From NCBI RefSeq assembly GCF_000020725.1, contig NC_011146.1:3719501-3783500 (forward strand): 64,000 nt of DNA. Reading direction: 5' to 3'. Source of the DNA: Citrifermentans bemidjiense Bem. GTDB lineage: Bacteria > Desulfobacterota > Desulfuromonadia > Geobacterales > Geobacteraceae. The number at the start of each line of letters is the position of its first letter. The stretch's first letter is position 1. A model generated the notes under the pieces. The model was given only the letters and a program-made list of their open reading frames with translations, was not told the origin of the DNA and made no database searches. The translations under genes were made by a program, and so were the position numbers. Of the stretch, positions 1-9,413 are shown in pieces.

Positions 1-849
1 GGTGACCGGCACCACCAGGGGGACCAGGCCGTCGTGGTACTGCCCGATCAACTCCAAAAGCTCCTGTTTTTCCTCGGCCCCCAGCTCTTTTTTGAAGTAC
101 CCCATGATGTGCATCAGCACGTTGGTCTGCTTCTTCACCGTGGCCTGCAGCTCCAAGGCCCGCAGGAAAAGCTCCTGGTAGCGCTCCGCGAGTTCCGGCC
201 AGGCGATCTCCTTGCCGCGCGCGACAAGCGCCCCCATTTCGCGGTAGAGCTGCGTGCTGTGGGACATGACCAATAGCTTTTGCCGGGTATGGAACTGCAC
301 CAGCTTCCCCAGGTCCGGTCCCTGCGCCAGGAAGTCCTTCCAGCGCCGGTAGCTGAAGACCCGCTCGATGAAGTTCTCCCGCAAAAAGGCGTCGGCGAGC
401 CTCCCCTCCTCTTCCATGGGAAGGTGCGGGAAACGCCTGGCCACGGCGGCCGCGAAAAGGCCGCTGCCGGTCTTCGACGGCACGCCGGCTTGGTCGTAGA
501 CCTTGACCCGGAACAGGCCGGAACTGGGGGAGCCCTTCTTGAAGATGAAGCCGCAGAGATCCTCCAAGGCCAACGCCTCCACCTTGGCCCGGCAAAAGGC
601 CAGCATCTGCTCGGTCTTGTCCGCCCGGCTCTTGTGGGTGAAAAGCCTGGGCGCCGCAGGATCCCCCTCCAGCCGCATCGCCTCGCGCGGCACGGGCATG
701 CCGCACTCCACCTCCGGACAGACCGGGACGAAGAGGAAGAACCTGCCCAGCACGTCCGTGATGTAGCGGTCATGCTTGTGCCCTCCGTCATAGCGGACCT
801 TCTCACCCAGAAGGCACGAACTCACACCGATCTTTATAGGTGAAGTCAT
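1..849 (-). CDS. DUF523 and DUF1722 domain protein, 3' end cut by window edge
   Basis: Translating the minus strand from the ATG at 849 gives an open frame to the window edge (283 codons). A GGAGAG ribosome site lies 6-11 bases upstream of the ATG. The first 150 or so residues are DUF523-like: SSCLLG near residue 10, a CPEVECGMP motif near 44, then KKGSPSSG. The rest matches DUF1722, with the YQELFLRALELQATV and HIMGYFKK stretches. DUF523 proteins include the thiouracil desulfurase TudS, an iron-sulfur enzyme. Here the usual third cysteine (SPSCG) is serine, which I recall as normal for the two-domain form, so desulfurase activity should not be assumed. It is transcribed away from the kinase at 1158. 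The family call is firm; the function is unknown. Confidence 0.85.
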   Translation of the reverse strand, partial: MTSPIKIGVSSCLLGEKVRYDGGHKHDRYITDVLGRFFLFVPVCPEVECGMPVPREAMRLEGDPAAPRLFTHKSRADKTEQMLAFCRAKVEALALEDLCGFIFKKGSPSSGLFRVKVYDQAGVPSKTGSGLFAAAVARRFPHLPMEEEGRLADAFLRENFIERVFSYRRWKDFLAQGPDLGKLVQFHTRQKLLVMSHSTQLYREMGALVARGKEIAWPELAERYQELFLRALELQATVKKQTNVLMHIMGYFKKELGAEEKQELLELIGQYHDGLVPLVVPVT

Positions 850-1157
850 TAAAACTCTCCTTGCATGGCAGATTCGACGAAGGCACATGATACCACAGTA
901 GCAGCCGGTGCGACAGGATCAGTGGGGACTAACTTCAGCTCTATCTGCAGTGGCTATGAGTGCTGCTGTGTCGCCTGCGGATGGTTCAATTAAAGCTACG
1001 GCAGCACCACACCGATAAGATGTTATGAAACAAGCAATTCCAGCAAAACAGCTCTGACACAAAACGTTGAACCGTCACCTGTATCCTGTTATAAGCATCG
1101 ATAGGTTCATACTCTGCTGACAGTGCTGAGCCTTTTCCACCTTTCCGAGGAGGGCCG
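850..1157. other. Divergent intergenic region
   Basis: This 308-base stretch separates two divergently transcribed genes and must hold both promoters. I see one good sigma70-like promoter for the plus-strand kinase gene (1067-1095). No RNA gene, repeat or further reading frame could be supported. Confidence 0.5.
1067..1095 (+). promoter_or_regulatory. Sigma70-like promoter for the hybrid kinase gene
   Basis: TTGAAC at 1067-1072 and TATAAG at 1090-1095 are separated by 17 bases, the optimal spacing. The element lies about 60 bases before the kinase start at 1158. It is a sequence match only. Confidence 0.45.
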
Positions 1158-3902
1158 ATGTTTCATTCGCTTCAGAACTGGCAGACATTGTTCGACAGCA
1201 TGTCCCAGGGCATGTTCTGCCAGAACGCGGAGGGAAGCCCCGTCGAGGCAAATGCATCGGCACTTTCCCTTCTGGGCCTGGACCGCGAAGCGTTCATGGC
1301 GCACACCCCGCAAAAGCCGCAATGGCGCCTCCTCGCTCAGGACGGAGGCGACCTTCCCCCGGAACAACACCCGGCCTCCGTAGCGCTTACTAAAGGAGAG
1401 GCCGTAACCGGCTTCACCGCCGGCATCTACACCCCCCACAATGACGCCACGATCTGGGTAAAGATCGATGCCATCCCGATCCAGCAGGGACTTGTCTGCG
1501 TCGTCCTGAACGACATAACCCAAGAAAAGCTGATAAAGGAGCAGGAACACCAGGCCGCGCTGCAGTACGAGCTTCTTGCCAATACCTCCATGGACGGCTT
1601 CTGGGTCGTCGACATGGAAGGAGAGATCCTCTCGGTGAACGAAGCCGCCTGCCGCATGTACGGCTACAGCCGCGACGAGTTCAGTTCCATGTTCGTCTAC
1701 GAGATCGAGGCGCGGGAGGACCGCCACGAGGTCAGGCAGCATACAGAGAAGGTAGCTGCGACACGCTACGACCGCTTCGAGACCGTACACCGCACGAAGG
1801 ACGGCACCCTGATCGAAGTGGAGGTGAGCACCACCTTCATGCCGCAGAACAGGCGGTTCCTCACCTTCTTGCAGGACATAACCAGCAAGAAGGACGCGGA
1901 AAGAGCCCTTCAGCAAAGCGAGGAGAAGTACCGCTCGCTGTTCGACAACATGCTGAACGGCTTCGCCTACTGCAAGATGATCCTTGACTCCGATCTCCCC
2001 ATGGACTTCGTCTTCCTGGAAGTGAACCAGAGCTTCGAGAAGCTGACGGGGCTGCGCGAGGTGAAGGGGAAGCGGATGAGCGAGGTGCTGCCGGGGGTCG
2101 GCAACTCGGACCCGGAGCTTCTCGCCGCCTTCAGGCGCGTCGCCCTGAGCGGGGAGCCCGAGCAAGTGGAGTACTTCCTCTGCGCCATCAACGAGTGGCT
2201 GGCCGTCTCCGTGTACAGCCCGGAACCGGGGTGCTTCGTCGCGGTCTTCGACGTGATAACCAAGCGCAAGAGGACCGAGGAGTGCCTGGCATTCCTGGCC
2301 CAGGCGGTCTCCGAACCGGGTGAGCAGTTCTTCCACCGGCTGGCGAAATACCTGGCGCAAGCCCTCGACATGGAATTCATCTGCATCGACCAGCTGGAGG
2401 AGGGGAACCAGTACGCGCGCACCCTCGCGGTCTACTTCGACGGCAGCTTCGAGGACAACATCCGCTACACCCTGCGGGACACCCCCTGCGGCGAGGTGGT
2501 GGGAAACAGCGTCTGCTGCTACCGCCAGGGGGTGCGCCACCTCTTTCCGACCGACACCTTGCTGCAGGAGATCAAGGCGGAGAGCTACATGGGGACTGTA
2601 CTTTGGGGATCCAACGGCGTGCCGATAGGGTTGATCGCTGCCATCGGCAAGAAGCCCTTGGGAAACCGGGACCTGCCTCAGGAAATCTTCCAGATGGTCA
2701 GCTCGCGTGCCGCGGCGGAGATGGAGCGCGGCCTGCACGAAGAGGAGCGGCTGAGGCTGGAGCATCAGCTTTTGCACGCGCAGAAGCTGGAAAGCCTGGG
2801 CATCCTTGCCGGCGGCATCGCGCACGACTTCAACAACATCCTCACCGGCATCCTGGGGAATTCCAGCCTCGGGCTTATGCGCATAGACCCAGACTCTCCC
2901 GCCGCCGAAAACCTGCAGAACATCGAGAAGGCCGCCGTCAGGGCGGCTGACCTGGCCAAGCAGATGCTCGCCTACTCCGGCAAGGGGATGTTCGTCGTGG
3001 AACCGGTGAACCTCAACCTGCTGCTGGAAGAGATGATCCACCTGCTGGAAGTCTCGGTATCGAAAAAGGCGGAGCTGAAGCTCTCCCTGGCCCAGGAGCT
3101 CCCTCCGGTGCAGGCCGATCCGACGCAGCTGCGCCAGATCGTGATGAACCTGGTCATCAACGCTTCGGAGGCCACCGGAGAGCAGGGGGGGACCATATCG
3201 ATCAGCACCGGATACCGGTATTTCGATCAGAGCTACCTGAAAGAGGCCTGGTTCGACTGCGAGCTCGCCGAAGGGGAGTTCGTCTTCCTGCAGGTGGCGG
3301 ATACCGGCTGCGGCATGGACGAGAGCACGCTTTTGCGCATCTTCGACCCCTTTTTCACCACCAAATTCACCGGTCGCGGGCTCGGCATGTCGGCGGTACT
3401 CGGTATCATCAGGGGGCACAAGGGCGCCATCAAGGTGCAAAGCAAGACCGGGGAGGGAACAACCTTCACCGTGCTGCTTCCGGCGAGCGACCTCCCGGTG
3501 CTGGTGAAGGAAGCCGACCAGAAGATGGACAACTGGCAGGGGAGCGGGACCATCCTTCTGGTCGACGACGAGGAGACCATCTGCGACATCGGGGCGATGA
3601 TGCTGGGGCAGTTGGGATACGAGGTGGTGACGGCGCTTTCCGGCAGCAGTGCGCTGCAGACCTACCGGTCGCGGCCGGATATCAAATTCGTGATCCTGGA
3701 TCTCACCATGCCGCAGATGGACGGGGAGCAGACCTTCGACGCGCTGAGAGCGCTCGACCCAGAGGTGAAGGTGATCATGTCCAGCGGCTACAGTGCCCAG
3801 GAAGTAACCGGGAAGTTCACCGGAACCGGTCTGCTCGATTTCATCCAGAAGCCGTACAGCATGCAGGCCCTTCTCGAAGTGATGAAGAGGTGCGACAGGT
3901 AA
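1158..3902 (+). CDS. PAS-PAS-PAS-GAF hybrid sensor histidine kinase
   Basis: This 914-residue protein has no membrane segment, so it is probably a cytoplasmic sensor. Domains in order: a PAS-like domain (about 5-120), a second PAS (135-245), a third PAS-like region (255-370), a GAF-like domain (375-525), a HisKA domain with the phosphorylated histidine in GIAHDFNNIL (H556), an HATPase domain with DTGCGMDE and GRGLGMSAV motifs, and a C-terminal receiver with VDDEE and the acceptor aspartate in LDLTMP. The HDFNN form of the H-box is typical of kinases that pass phosphate to their own receiver. The start is set by GAGGAGGG just before the ATG. No output gene is adjacent, so the partner and signal are unknown. 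Confidence 0.93.
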   Translation: MFHSLQNWQTLFDSMSQGMFCQNAEGSPVEANASALSLLGLDREAFMAHTPQKPQWRLLAQDGGDLPPEQHPASVALTKGEAVTGFTAGIYTPHNDATIWVKIDAIPIQQGLVCVVLNDITQEKLIKEQEHQAALQYELLANTSMDGFWVVDMEGEILSVNEAACRMYGYSRDEFSSMFVYEIEAREDRHEVRQHTEKVAATRYDRFETVHRTKDGTLIEVEVSTTFMPQNRRFLTFLQDITSKKDAERALQQSEEKYRSLFDNMLNGFAYCKMILDSDLPMDFVFLEVNQSFEKLTGLREVKGKRMSEVLPGVGNSDPELLAAFRRVALSGEPEQVEYFLCAINEWLAVSVYSPEPGCFVAVFDVITKRKRTEECLAFLAQAVSEPGEQFFHRLAKYLAQALDMEFICIDQLEEGNQYARTLAVYFDGSFEDNIRYTLRDTPCGEVVGNSVCCYRQGVRHLFPTDTLLQEIKAESYMGTVLWGSNGVPIGLIAAIGKKPLGNRDLPQEIFQMVSSRAAAEMERGLHEEERLRLEHQLLHAQKLESLGILAGGIAHDFNNILTGILGNSSLGLMRIDPDSPAAENLQNIEKAAVRAADLAKQMLAYSGKGMFVVEPVNLNLLLEEMIHLLEVSVSKKAELKLSLAQELPPVQADPTQLRQIVMNLVINASEATGEQGGTISISTGYRYFDQSYLKEAWFDCELAEGEFVFLQVADTGCGMDESTLLRIFDPFFTTKFTGRGLGMSAVLGIIRGHKGAIKVQSKTGEGTTFTVLLPASDLPVLVKEADQKMDNWQGSGTILLVDDEETICDIGAMMLGQLGYEVVTALSGSSALQTYRSRPDIKFVILDLTMPQMDGEQTFDALRALDPEVKVIMSSGYSAQEVTGKFTGTGLLDFIQKPYSMQALLEVMKRCDR

Positions 3903-3975
3903 GCCGGAGGCGTAATCAGGGAATACCGAGGAACCAGGGTGCTCTTCCCTCGAAGGACTAGGCGGGGCTATTGCG

Positions 3976-4042
3976 TCCCCCCCTTCGCCAAGGGGGGCCT
4001 GCCCCCCGAAGCGGTAGCTCAGCGAAGGGGGGACAGGGGGGA
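3976..4042. repeat. C/G-rich intergenic hairpin repeat
   Basis: Runs of seven C and six G alternate here (CCCCCCCTTCGCC, AAGGGGGG, CCCCCCGAAGC, GCGAAGGGGGG), so nested stem-loops can form. It lies between the convergent kinase and EF-G-like genes and could end transcription from both sides, but there is no T-run. C-rich hairpins also occur at 40636-40725 and 49921-49951, so it may be an intergenic repeat class of this genome. Confidence 0.55.
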
Positions 4043-4075
4043 TTTGCTGGTAATGGGGGGATTTTGAAGTAGCGG

Positions 4076-6195
4076 TCAGCTGTGAATACTTCCCTTAAGC
4101 CCGAACTGCTCCTGCACCTGGGCAGGCGCCTCCTCGAACCCCTGGAACTCCATGGTATAGCTCCCCCGCCCCTTGCTGGCGCTTCTAAGCTCGGTCATGT
4201 AGCCGAACATCTCCGCCAGCGGCACCGTGGCCTTCACCAGCTCCAGTTCGCCCCTGCGGTCGAGCCCCTCCACCCTCCCGCGCTTTTGCTGCAGCCCCCC
4301 GAGCACCTTTCCCAGGTACTCTGCCGGCGTCTCCAGTTCCAGCTTCATGATCGGTTCCAGCAGGTACGGCTCCGCTTCCCGCGCCGCGAGCGCCAAGCCG
4401 CGTTGCGCCGCCGCACTCAGCGTCTGCTCGCCGGGTACCGGCATCCCCGGATCCACCGGCAGCTCCAAAACCCGCACTTCCAGATCGGTCAGGGCGTACC
4501 CGGTCCGCCCCCCCCCTGACATCCCTGCAAAAGACTCTGTTCCACCGTTGCCAGCAGTTCGGCAGTTATAGGCGGCGCCGGTTGCGGCAAGACGATGCGG
4601 ACCCCGCTTCCGCGCGAAAGAGGGACCAGACGCAGCAGGATCTCCGCCCTCTCCTGCCGCTTCTCGGTCAGGGCCTGAAACACCTCGCGCCGTTCGACCT
4701 CTCGCCTGAGCGCCTCCCGGAACACCACCCGCGGCCTTCCCGTTTTCACCTGCACCCCGTACTCGCGACGCAGACGATCGATGACCACCTCTAGATGCAG
4801 CTCCCCCATCCCGGTGAGAATCGTCTGTCCCGTCTCCTGGTCCTCGTGCACCCGGAAGGTCGGGTCCTCCCACTGGAAGTACTCCAGGGAAGTGAGAAGT
4901 CCCGCCCGGTCCTCGACCCCCTTGGCCTCCACCGCGATGGACACCACCGGCTCGGGCACGGTCATCCCCTCAAGAACCAGGGGATGCGCAGGATCGCAAA
5001 GGGTATCGCCGGTCAAGGTCGACTGGCAGCCAGTGACGGCGACGATGTCGCCTGCGGCCGCCTCGGCTACCTCCTCGCGCTTGTGGGCGTGCATGTGGAA
5101 CAGGTGCCGGACCCGTTCGCTGTTGCCCCGGGTCGCGTTCAAAAGCGATGCCCCCGCCTTTATGGTCCCGCTGTAGATGCGCAGGTAGGTCAGCCGCCGT
5201 CCCTCCTCCGCCATTACCTTGAAGGCAAGTGCGGCCAGCGGGCGCTCCGGGTCGCACAGGACCGGCTCGGGATCACTGCCGCCGGGCTTGCGCGCCACCA
5301 GCGATGCCACCTCGCTTGGGGAGGGGAGATAAAGGCAAACAGCATCGAGCACCGGCTGTACCCCTTTGTTCCTGAGCGCAGAACCGAAGAGCACCGGAAA
5401 GACCTGGCAGGTAAGGGTCCCCTGCCGCAGCGCCTCCCTTAAAAGCGACGTCTCCACCTTCGCCCCCTCCAAAAACGCCGCCATCACCCGGTCGTCGAAA
5501 TCCGCTGCTATCTCCGTCAACTGCAGCCGCGCCTCTCGCACCGCCTCGACGGCCTCCTGCGGCACCGCTCCACTCACCATCGTCCTTCCCTGGTCCTGCT
5601 CCGAAAAGGTCAAAAACTCTTCAGTGAGGAGGTCGATCACTCCCGAGAAGCCGGCTTCGGCACCGAAAGGGAGTTGCAGCAGCACCGGCCGTGCCCCGAG
5701 TCGCTGCTCCATCTGGGAGAGGACGTTTCGGTAATCCGCCCCCATGCGATCCATCTTGTTGATGAGGCAGACGCGCGGGACACGGTAGCGGTCCGCCTGG
5801 CGCCAGACCAGTTCGCTTTGCGGCTGTACCCCCTCGACCGCGCTGAAGATGGCCACCGCTCCGTCCAAGACGCGCACGCTCCGCTCCACCTCGATGGTGA
5901 AGTCGATGTGTCCCGGTGTGTCGATCAGGTTGAGCCGATATTCCCCCCAGCGGCAGGACGTGGCGCTGGCGGTGATGGTGATGCCGCGCTCCTGCTCCTG
6001 CGGCATCCAGTCCATGACCGCCTGGCCGTCATGCACCTCCCCCATCTTGTGCGTCTCTCCGCTGTAAAAGAGGATCCGCTCCGTAACGGTGGTCTTGCCG
6101 GCATCTATGTGGGAAATGATCCCGATGTTGCGGGTATGGGAAACGTCGATGGGTGAAATGGCAATCTCCTTTGCAACATTACTGGGGATAGACAA
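4076..6195 (-). pseudogene. Elongation factor G paralogue interrupted by a frameshift
   Basis: Read from the TTG at 6195, the protein has all the GTPase motifs of EF-G: SHIDAGKTT (G1), RGITITA (G2), DTPGHID (G3) and NKMD (G4), followed by domain II and the GELHLEVVIDRL region of domain III. After about 565 codons the frame ends at a TGA just past a run of nine G (plus-strand C 4508-4516). The remaining domains IV and V continue in another frame (GRTGYALTDLEVRV to the stop at 4076). Seven or ten G would restore one frame of about 705 residues, the normal EF-G length. It starts 11 bases after pfkB and is a second-copy EF-G rather than the str-operon gene. A sequencing error, a real null allele or slippage-based switching are all possible. 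Confidence 0.85.
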
Positions 6196-6206
6196 AAGCC
6201 CCGCGT

Positions 6207-7142
6207 CTATTCGCCCGGAAGCATCTGCCGGTACAGCCTCTCGGCATCCTCCCGGCGGCAGAGTTCCGTTCCGGGCGTCATCACCGCGGCGGTCCCGGCA
6301 GCCACCCCGAAACGGACGGCGTCACGCAGGGTATTCCCCCGCGCAAGGCTCAATACCATGCCGGCCACCATGGAGTCACCGGCGCCGACCTTGCTGATAA
6401 TGGGAACCGTGGGGGGATGCAGCCGCTCCACTCCCGAGTCCGACACCATGAGAACCCCGGCCGCGCCGAGCGAGATCACCACCACCTCGCTCTGCCCATC
6501 CAGGACAATCTTCTTGGCAAGCGCCAGCACCCTGGCTTCGTCTTCCCCCCCCTCGCCTATCATCTCGCGAAACTCCCGGATGTTCGGCTTGATCAGGAAG
6601 ACTCCCTCGCGCAGCGCCAGGCGCATGGGCTCGCCCGAAGCGTCCACCACCACCCGGGCGCCGTGCTGCTTTCCAAGGCGCGCTATCCGGGCATAAAAGT
6701 CCTGCGGTACGCCCGGAGGGAGGCTGCCGCTCGCCACCAGGTAATCGGGCCTTGCTCCGCCGGCAAAGATCTGTTCCAGGCAAGCCTGCCACTCCTTGGC
6801 GGAAAGATCCGGCCCAGGCATCCCGAAGCGGTACTGCTGCCCCGTTGCGGACTCCAGCACGATCAGGTTCTCCCTGGTCCAGCCGGCGACCTCAATCGGA
6901 CGGTGCGTAAGCCCTTCCTGATCGAGCAGCAAGCGCAGCGTCTGTCCGCTGTGCCCTCCCGACGGATAAAGAGCCAGGGACTCCCCGCCAAGCTTCCGCA
7001 CTGCCCGCGAGACGTTGATCCCCCCTCCCCCAGGCTCGAAAAGGGGCTCGCTGCAATAAAGCTTTCTTTCTGCCACCACATGATCCACCGTCGCACTCTT
7101 ATCGATGGCAGGATTCATGGTTATGGTCACGATCGTTTTCAT
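6207..7142 (-). CDS. pfkB: PfkB-type 6-phosphofructokinase (ribokinase superfamily)
   Basis: This 311-residue protein closely resembles E. coli PfkB (phosphofructokinase II). Shared stretches include TMNPAIDKSATV near the start, the substrate-binding FEPGGGGINVSRAV, SGSLPPGVP, and the catalytic signature VGAGDSMVAGMVL near residue 250, whose aspartate is the catalytic base. The expected reaction is ATP-dependent phosphorylation of fructose 6-phosphate; tagatose 6-phosphate or fructose 1-phosphate are alternatives that sequence alone does not exclude. The EF-G-like gene starts 11 bases after its stop, so the two are probably cotranscribed. Confidence 0.88.
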   Translation of the reverse strand: MKTIVTITMNPAIDKSATVDHVVAERKLYCSEPLFEPGGGGINVSRAVRKLGGESLALYPSGGHSGQTLRLLLDQEGLTHRPIEVAGWTRENLIVLESATGQQYRFGMPGPDLSAKEWQACLEQIFAGGARPDYLVASGSLPPGVPQDFYARIARLGKQHGARVVVDASGEPMRLALREGVFLIKPNIREFREMIGEGGEDEARVLALAKKIVLDGQSEVVVISLGAAGVLMVSDSGVERLHPPTVPIISKVGAGDSMVAGMVLSLARGNTLRDAVRFGVAAGTAAVMTPGTELCRREDAERLYRQMLPGE

Positions 7143-7524
7143 AGCGACAGCTCCTCGTCGTTAACAACGCTGACAGAGCAGGGGATTTGAGGAAAAGTTC
7201 AATGGTATCCGAAGGACCGCCGAAGTCAAAACTGGCACAGCGATAGGGATCAAGCTCAGAGGCTGCGTTTATTGCCGCATCTGCAGGTTCAGCAGCTAAA
7301 ACCGAAAGCACGAACTGCAGACGCAGCGCAAGGAACGAAAGCTATTGACAAAGACGAATACTATATTAATTTCTTCTTATCTTTTTTCCACACCAGCCAC
7401 TGCCAATTTTGTCATCGCGCCGCAAAACGCTGAGAGAAACAGGACGCATTGATTGCGGCAAAGCCCAACAGCAAGATCACAAGGGAATAATCCCTATCAA
7501 CCGGAAAAGGAGGCAAACCAAGAC
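7143..7524. other. Intergenic region before the BON protein gene
   Basis: This stretch lies between divergent genes. It holds an AT-rich block near 7345-7385 with a TTGACA, but I could not find a properly spaced -10 box. No convincing gene, RNA or repeat is visible. Confidence 0.4.
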
Positions 7525-7968
7525 ATGAAAAAAGTAACCCTGTTGTTCGCCATGGCACTGTCAGCCGCTGTTGTTTTCAGTGCACCGCCCCAAGCCACAG
7601 CCGCGCAGGACTCCAGCGCCACCAAAGCCGACAACTCGAAGAAGAACAAGGAAGCGAGCAAGGGAGTCACCGCCGACCAGCAGAAGGAAAACAAGCCCGA
7701 CCGGGAGACCACCAGGCAGATCAGAAGGGCCGTGGTCAAGGACAAATCCCTTTCGATCAAGGCTCACAATGTGAAGATCATTACCACCAACGGCAAGGTC
7801 ACGCTGAAGGGACCGGTAAAATCGGAATCGGAGAAAACGACCATAGAGAAGATTGCCGAAGGGATCGTCGGCAAGGGGAACATAACCAACGAGATCGAAG
7901 TCGCGCCGCCGACGGATAAAGGCAAGGAGAAGGAAAAGGGCAAGAGCGACAAAGAGAAAGGGAAATAG
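7525..7968 (+). CDS. Exported BON-domain protein
   Basis: The 147-residue product begins with a clear signal peptide (MKK, then a hydrophobic stretch to about residue 20, then a likely cleavage near ATAA), so it should act in the periplasm. A lysine-rich linker follows, then one BON domain (about 55-125) with the pattern VKDKSLSIKAHNVKI, NGKVTLKGPV and EKTTIEKIAEG. The last 25 residues are almost only K, E, G and D. BON domains bind phospholipid or help envelope stress tolerance (OsmY family). The start at 7525 has AGGAGG 12 bases upstream and is preferred to an in-frame start 72 bases earlier, which would spoil the signal peptide. A terminator follows. Confidence 0.85.
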   Translation: MKKVTLLFAMALSAAVVFSAPPQATAAQDSSATKADNSKKNKEASKGVTADQQKENKPDRETTRQIRRAVVKDKSLSIKAHNVKIITTNGKVTLKGPVKSESEKTTIEKIAEGIVGKGNITNEIEVAPPTDKGKEKEKGKSDKEKGK

Positions 7969-8011
7969 AAGCCCCAGGAGAAAGGCCCCCTTTTTTCGGG
8001 CCAAAGGATCA

Positions 8012-8048
8012 AAAAAGGCTAGACCGCTTGAAGCGGTTTAGCCTTTTT
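8012..8048 (+). terminator. Intrinsic terminator after the BON gene
   Basis: Arms 8012-8029 and 8031-8048 pair over 18 positions with one G-T wobble. The hairpin ends in TTTTT and begins with AAAAA, so it could act on both strands. It lies 44 bases after the BON stop codon and just before the end of the small minus-strand frame at 8070. Confidence 0.85.
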
Positions 8049-8069
8049 GTATCTGGAAAATGTGTGGCC

Positions 8070-8240
8070 CTACTTGGTCCGTTTCTGCTTTTGGGCCAGG
8101 TACGCCTCCCATTGTTCCTTGATCTCGTCCGGAGCGTACCGCTGGAAAAAGCGTGGGAAGCACCTGGCGATGAACTTGTCCTGCCAGGTGAAAGTGGTAA
8201 GCCATCGCTGCGCCGGATCTGCCTTGGGAGGAGTTTTCAT
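8070..8240 (-). CDS. Small hypothetical protein
   Basis: A 56-residue frame beginning MKTPPKADPAQRW and ending in a basic EAYLAQKQKRTK tail. It is rich in aromatic and charged residues (FTWQDKFIARCFPRFFQRY) and has no signal or membrane segment. The start at 8240 is preferred to 8288 because the longer N-terminus looks random, but the ribosome site (AGGGGC) is weak and close. The terminator at 8012-8048 lies just downstream on this strand, which supports a real transcript. I do not recognise the family. Confidence 0.45.
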   Translation of the reverse strand: MKTPPKADPAQRWLTTFTWQDKFIARCFPRFFQRYAPDEIKEQWEAYLAQKQKRTK

Positions 8241-8360
8241 GCCCCTATTGTACCTGTAGAGACGGTAATAACCATCAACCATGCACACGGATTTAGCGGA
8301 TAACGCGGATAACGGCAGATTGATCTAAACATAAACTAGGCTGAGGATATGCAGAAGGTC

Positions 8361-8678
8361 TCAGTCGCTGCGGCAGATGAAACGGCGGCAGATCTCCGGC
8401 CGCAGGTCATAAATGCCGCACCTGTTGCCGACAAGAAACTCGCAGCCGTTCTCGATAATCAACTTGTGTGGGCCGTGAATGGAAAAATGGAGGCGAGTCG
8501 CACCCATGCTCTCAAGAAGCTGGTATTCCTCCCAGGAGAGGTCGACATTGGGAAAGGAGCGGCAACACAAGGCAGCACAGACGCCGCAGCAGGAAGGATC
8601 ATCCAGCGGTTTGTCCAGCAGCAGTCCGTGCCTTTTGTCTTTGACTCGACTGTGAAAAAGCATCGTCATGCCCCCCAT
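8361..8678 (-). CDS. YkgJ-family cysteine-cluster protein
   Basis: This short protein (105 residues from the longest start) has the YkgJ/CxxCxxxCC pattern: CCGVCAALCC near residue 30, then CEFL, GNRCGIYDLRPEICRRF near 85-99. The cysteines are thought to bind a metal or iron-sulfur centre; the physiological role of most members is unknown. Three in-frame ATGs occur at 8678, 8669 and 8663. The GGGGGG stretch sits best for the one at 8663, so the true protein may be 100 residues. It stands alone between a small frame on the same strand and a divergent oxidase-like gene. Confidence 0.75.
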   Translation of the reverse strand: MGGMTMLFHSRVKDKRHGLLLDKPLDDPSCCGVCAALCCRSFPNVDLSWEEYQLLESMGATRLHFSIHGPHKLIIENGCEFLVGNRCGIYDLRPEICRRFICRSD

Positions 8679-8927
8679 TGTGCAGAAGCAACAACAAAAC
8701 CCGACGTGGCAGAGTCAGAAGTACTGAAATCCTACTGCCGTATACACAATGCTGTCAAGATGCGGGTTGTAACAGCCAGCATTCACAGGTAGTATGGCCA
8801 TCCGAGCACACCGGCTTGCGCGACGGAGATTAGTTGTATATATTCACTTGGCAGTGCAGCAAAGATCAAGTTTCAGCGTCGCGACGAAGGAGGCCGCTGC
8901 GTTGGAACTGCAGATAAGGAGGCAGCT

Positions 8928-9362
8928 ATGAAAGTAGAGATGGATAAGAAACAGATTTTGGAGTTCATTAACGCAAATCCCATTTTCCACATGGCGACCG
9001 TCGACGGCGACACCCCTCACGTGCGTGGGATGCTTTTGTTCAGGGCCGACGACGAAGGCATCGTCTTCAATACCGGCAAGATCAAGGACCTATACCGGCA
9101 GCTGGGCGTAAACCCCAAAGTTGAAATGTGTTTCACCAACGGGATCTTCGAAAACCTGATCCAAGTGAGGGTGACCGGAATAGTCGAGGCGCTGGAGGAC
9201 CTGGAACTGAAGAAGGAGATAGTGCAAAAGCGCGATTTCCTGAAGCCGTGGATAGACAAGGTGGGGTACGAGCAGTTGGCCGTGTACAGGTTGAGAAACG
9301 GCGTGGCGACCGTCTGGACCATGGCCACCAACACCGAGCCCAAAGAGTTCATCCAGCTGTAG
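8928..9362 (+). CDS. Pyridoxamine 5'-phosphate oxidase-like flavin-binding protein
   Basis: The 144-residue product has the split-barrel fold pattern of the PNPOx-like family: NPIFHMATVDGDTPHVRGM near the start, then FNTGKIKDLYRQL and NPKVEMCF. Proteins of this size usually bind FMN, F420 or heme as dimers and reduce small substrates; most are not the true pyridoxine biosynthetic oxidase. AAGGAGG precedes the ATG by a few bases, which fixes the start. A strong terminator follows within 30 bases, so it is monocistronic. Confidence 0.82.
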   Translation: MKVEMDKKQILEFINANPIFHMATVDGDTPHVRGMLLFRADDEGIVFNTGKIKDLYRQLGVNPKVEMCFTNGIFENLIQVRVTGIVEALEDLELKKEIVQKRDFLKPWIDKVGYEQLAVYRLRNGVATVWTMATNTEPKEFIQL

Positions 9363-9387
9363 ATAAAAGAGCACTCAGGAACGAAAT

Positions 9388-9413
9388 GGCCGCCCTGGAG
9401 CGGCCTTTTTTTT
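9388..9413 (+). terminator. Intrinsic terminator after the PNPOx-like gene
   Basis: GGCCGC at 9388-9393 pairs with GCGGCC at 9400-9405 and is followed by eight T. The T-run touches the stop codon of the convergent gene at 9412. Confidence 0.9.

Noticed and set aside
1107-3440. Long minus-strand open frame (777 codons) opposite the hybrid kinase
   Set aside because: It has no recognisable domain and covers the plus-strand kinase, whose domains and ribosome site are clear. High GC makes long antisense frames common here. The same applies to long frames opposite rpsA, the permeases and the large kinases.
4490-4530. Programmed frameshift like that of prfB in the EF-G paralogue
   Set aside because: There is no stop codon or Shine-Dalgarno-like element placed at the run; a homopolymer length change explains it more simply. 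It is reported as a frameshifted gene.
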